Positions 31,011-32,614 of a stretch of 32,614 nucleotides of DNA are shown in pieces. The notes under the pieces were generated by a model that had not been told where the DNA came from, searched no databases, and saw only the letters and a program-made list of their open reading frames with translations. The position numbers and the translations under genes were made by a program. Source of the DNA: Helicobacteraceae bacterium CG2_30_36_10 (GTDB taxonomy: Bacteria > Campylobacterota > Campylobacteria > Campylobacterales > Sulfurimonadaceae); NCBI GenBank assembly GCA_001873135.1, contig MNYP01000139.1, forward strand, positions 1 to 32,614. The letters are read 5' to 3'. Position 1 is the first letter of the stretch. Each line of letters begins with the position of its first letter.

Positions 31011-31634
31011 ATGAGTATTAAAATAAGACAAGCAGTGGTTGCAGATGCACCCTTTTTAGCAAAGATGATGTTACAAAGCTCTAGGGCAGGAAAGAAAGTG
31101 GGTATATTTGATTTATTCTTTTCAACTAGTGAGGATAAGGTAGTATTAAAAAATTTGGAAGCACTTGCCAAAACTGCAGTTAAAAACCGTTGTCATTTCA
31201 GTAATTTTTTAGTAGCAGAGCTTGATGGGCAGCCAGTGGGTTCTTTATGCGCCTATGAGCCTAGAATATCAAATAGAGAATCGTTTTTAAAGTCCTTAGT
31301 AGAAATCGGATATGAAGAAGATATTTCAGAGCAATTGGAAGTTATTGACAGTTGTTCTTTTAACTTAAACATTAGAACACTAATGTTTGATTTTATGGAA
31401 GAAGCAGATAATTTCAGAGATGTCGGAATTTTAAAAGCCTTAATGCAGAAGAGTCTGCTAACTGCTAGGTTAAAAGGGTACAGGATAGCACAAAGCATCG
31501 TTGAAATCGGCTCTTTGGAGACTATACTTTTTTATAAAAAACTCGGCTTTAAACAGATAGAAGAGCGCGAGTGTGAACTTTATAAAGAGAAGTTTGGACG
31601 ACCTGGCTTGGTTCTTTTAGCCATAGAGTTTTAA
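31011..31634 (+). CDS. GNAT-family N-acetyltransferase-like protein
   Basis: IRQAVVADAPFLAKMM start; C-terminal SIVEIGSLETILFYKKLGFKQIEERE typical of GNAT motif B. Confidence 0.8.
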   Translation: MSIKIRQAVVADAPFLAKMMLQSSRAGKKVGIFDLFFSTSEDKVVLKNLEALAKTAVKNRCHFSNFLVAELDGQPVGSLCAYEPRISNRESFLKSLVEIGYEEDISEQLEVIDSCSFNLNIRTLMFDFMEEADNFRDVGILKALMQKSLLTARLKGYRIAQSIVEIGSLETILFYKKLGFKQIEERECELYKEKFGRPGLVLLAIEF

Positions 31635-31642
31635 TCATATAG

Positions 31643-31884
31643 CTTTGCACACTTTCATTACTCCCCTCCCTTTTAGCAATAGTTTTTGCGCTTTATACAA
31701 AAAATGTTATTCTCTTACTCTTTAGCGGGGCACTTTTGGGTGTTCTTGTTCTAAATAATTTCTGGCTTGTTTCATGGTTGAGTGAATTGCTTTGAGTATT
31801 TATTTCTCTTTTTAGTGAGGGATGGATACTCAAAACATTATGGCTTTAATAGAAAAGTCCGGCGGCATATCTGCTTTAGTCTAA
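31643..31884 (+). pseudogene. Remnant of NhaC-family Na+/H+ antiporter (N-terminal part; no start, internal stop, frameshift/deletion)
   Basis: Conceptual translation LCTLSLLPSLLAIVFALYTKNVILLLFSGALLGVLVLNNF...ELL*...LFSEGWILKTL, then a shifted frame IMALIEKSGGISALV*. Confidence 0.6.
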
Positions 31885-31892
31885 ACAACTAG

Positions 31893-32614
31893 CTAAAGGG
31901 CAGCTCTAAAATAAGCACTCATATAGCCAACAACTCTGCTGACGTCATCACTGGCATCAGCGCTTGTTCGGTAGTCCAGTATGACAGGCACTAAGTCGAG
32001 TTTTTTAGCACTCAGCAGCATCGCTTCAACGCCTATCATTCCACATGCCTCACATCCGCGGTGAAGCAGGTCTATGTTTAAAGTTTCTATGGCATTTACG
32101 CATATATTGTCTAGTTCATTAGCCTCTGAGAGAGAGTGAAAGTGGCTAAGGTCTGTGCTGATAATAACTCCACAATCCTCCTTTTCTAACAAAAAATCTA
32201 TGATTTGTGCTATAAATTTGGGAGTCTCATCTCCGTAAACAAGCTCTACAATACTCGCATCGCTCAGATAATGCTTAATAAAAGGAAACTGTACCTCTGT
32301 GCTATGTTCGGCATGTGGATGTAAAATAGCCCTAAGGTTAAACTTCTCTTTAAGTTCTTTAGCTAACTTTTTAGAACTTTGTATATTTCCAAAAGGTGTT
32401 TCATAGCTTTGCGCATCGCAGAGGCTTATTCCCTGAAATCCAACTCTGTGGGAAGGACCGATAACTACAAAGTTTTTAAGATTAGATTTTTCTAAAATTC
32501 TAAAGGCAATGTTTGCTGTATAACCGGAGTAAATATATCCGGCATGTGGAACTATAACAGCTTTGATTTTTACGTCCGCAAGTGTTACATTTTCATCATA
32601 TACTTTACTGAAGT
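31893..32614 (-). CDS. MEMO1 family protein (AmmeMemoRadiSam system protein B-like), 5' end truncated by window edge
   Basis: Frame stays open to the right edge: VKIKAVIVPHAGYIYSGYTANIAFRIL...NFVVIGPSHRVGFQGISLCDAQSYETPFGN...HPHAEHSTEVQFPFIKHYL...IISTDLSHF...ACGMIGVEAML. Confidence 0.88.
   Translation of the reverse strand, partial: FSKVYDENVTLADVKIKAVIVPHAGYIYSGYTANIAFRILEKSNLKNFVVIGPSHRVGFQGISLCDAQSYETPFGNIQSSKKLAKELKEKFNLRAILHPHAEHSTEVQFPFIKHYLSDASIVELVYGDETPKFIAQIIDFLLEKEDCGVIISTDLSHFHSLSEANELDNICVNAIETLNIDLLHRGCEACGMIGVEAMLLSAKKLDLVPVILDYRTSADASDDVSRVVGYMSAYFRAAL
32039..32049 (-). repeat. GGCATGTGGAA motif copy (in MEMO gene)
   Basis: Exact 11-mer, reverse strand. Confidence 0.85.
32310..32320 (+). 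repeat. GGCATGTGGAT motif copy (in MEMO gene)
   Basis: 10/11 match, core 9-mer exact. Confidence 0.8.
32541..32551 (+). repeat. GGCATGTGGAA motif copy (in MEMO gene)
   Basis: Exact 11-mer. Confidence 0.85.

Noticed and set aside
31893-32192. ORF-track 99-aa minus-strand gene as a complete gene
   Set aside because: The reading frame continues without stop to the window edge and contains MEMO motifs upstream, so 32192 is only an internal TTG codon.
1-32614. tRNA, rRNA, CRISPR arrays, intact insertion sequences
   Set aside because: Looked for T-loop GTTCRANYC words, regularly spaced repeats and transposase ORFs by eye; none found. A tRNAscan/ISfinder run would be decisive.

Overview
AT-rich window from a Campylobacterota (epsilonproteobacterial, probably Sulfurimonas-like) chromosome. 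It is mostly conserved housekeeping genes. In order: a Complex I operon nuoG-nuoG'-H-I-J-K-L-M-N with two tandem nuoG paralogs; pflA; miaA (minus strand); a UbiA/MqnP-like prenyltransferase; two small family proteins; ftsW; murG; dedA; a DUF420-like gene; bcp; a DUF3373-type porin (minus strand); rpsB; tsf; a LolD-like ABC ATPase; fliR; a ChePep-like receiver/poly-acidic protein; gmk; tatA; argS; a GNAT gene; an NhaC-family antiporter remnant; and a MEMO1-family gene running off the right edge. No tRNA, rRNA, CRISPR array or intact transposon was seen. The most notable signal is a non-palindromic word, GGCATGTGGAA (core GCATGTGGA). It occurs 10 times on both strands, against roughly 0.1-0.3 expected for the 9-mer. 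It falls in three codon phases, in at least five genes and in two intergenic regions, one beside a perfect 14-bp bidirectional terminator. This looks like a DNA uptake sequence or another chromosome-wide DNA signal, not protein-driven conservation. Secondary observations are a nested hairpin in the rpsB leader, an inverted repeat covering the murG ribosome-binding site, and a decaying segment between argS and the MEMO gene.
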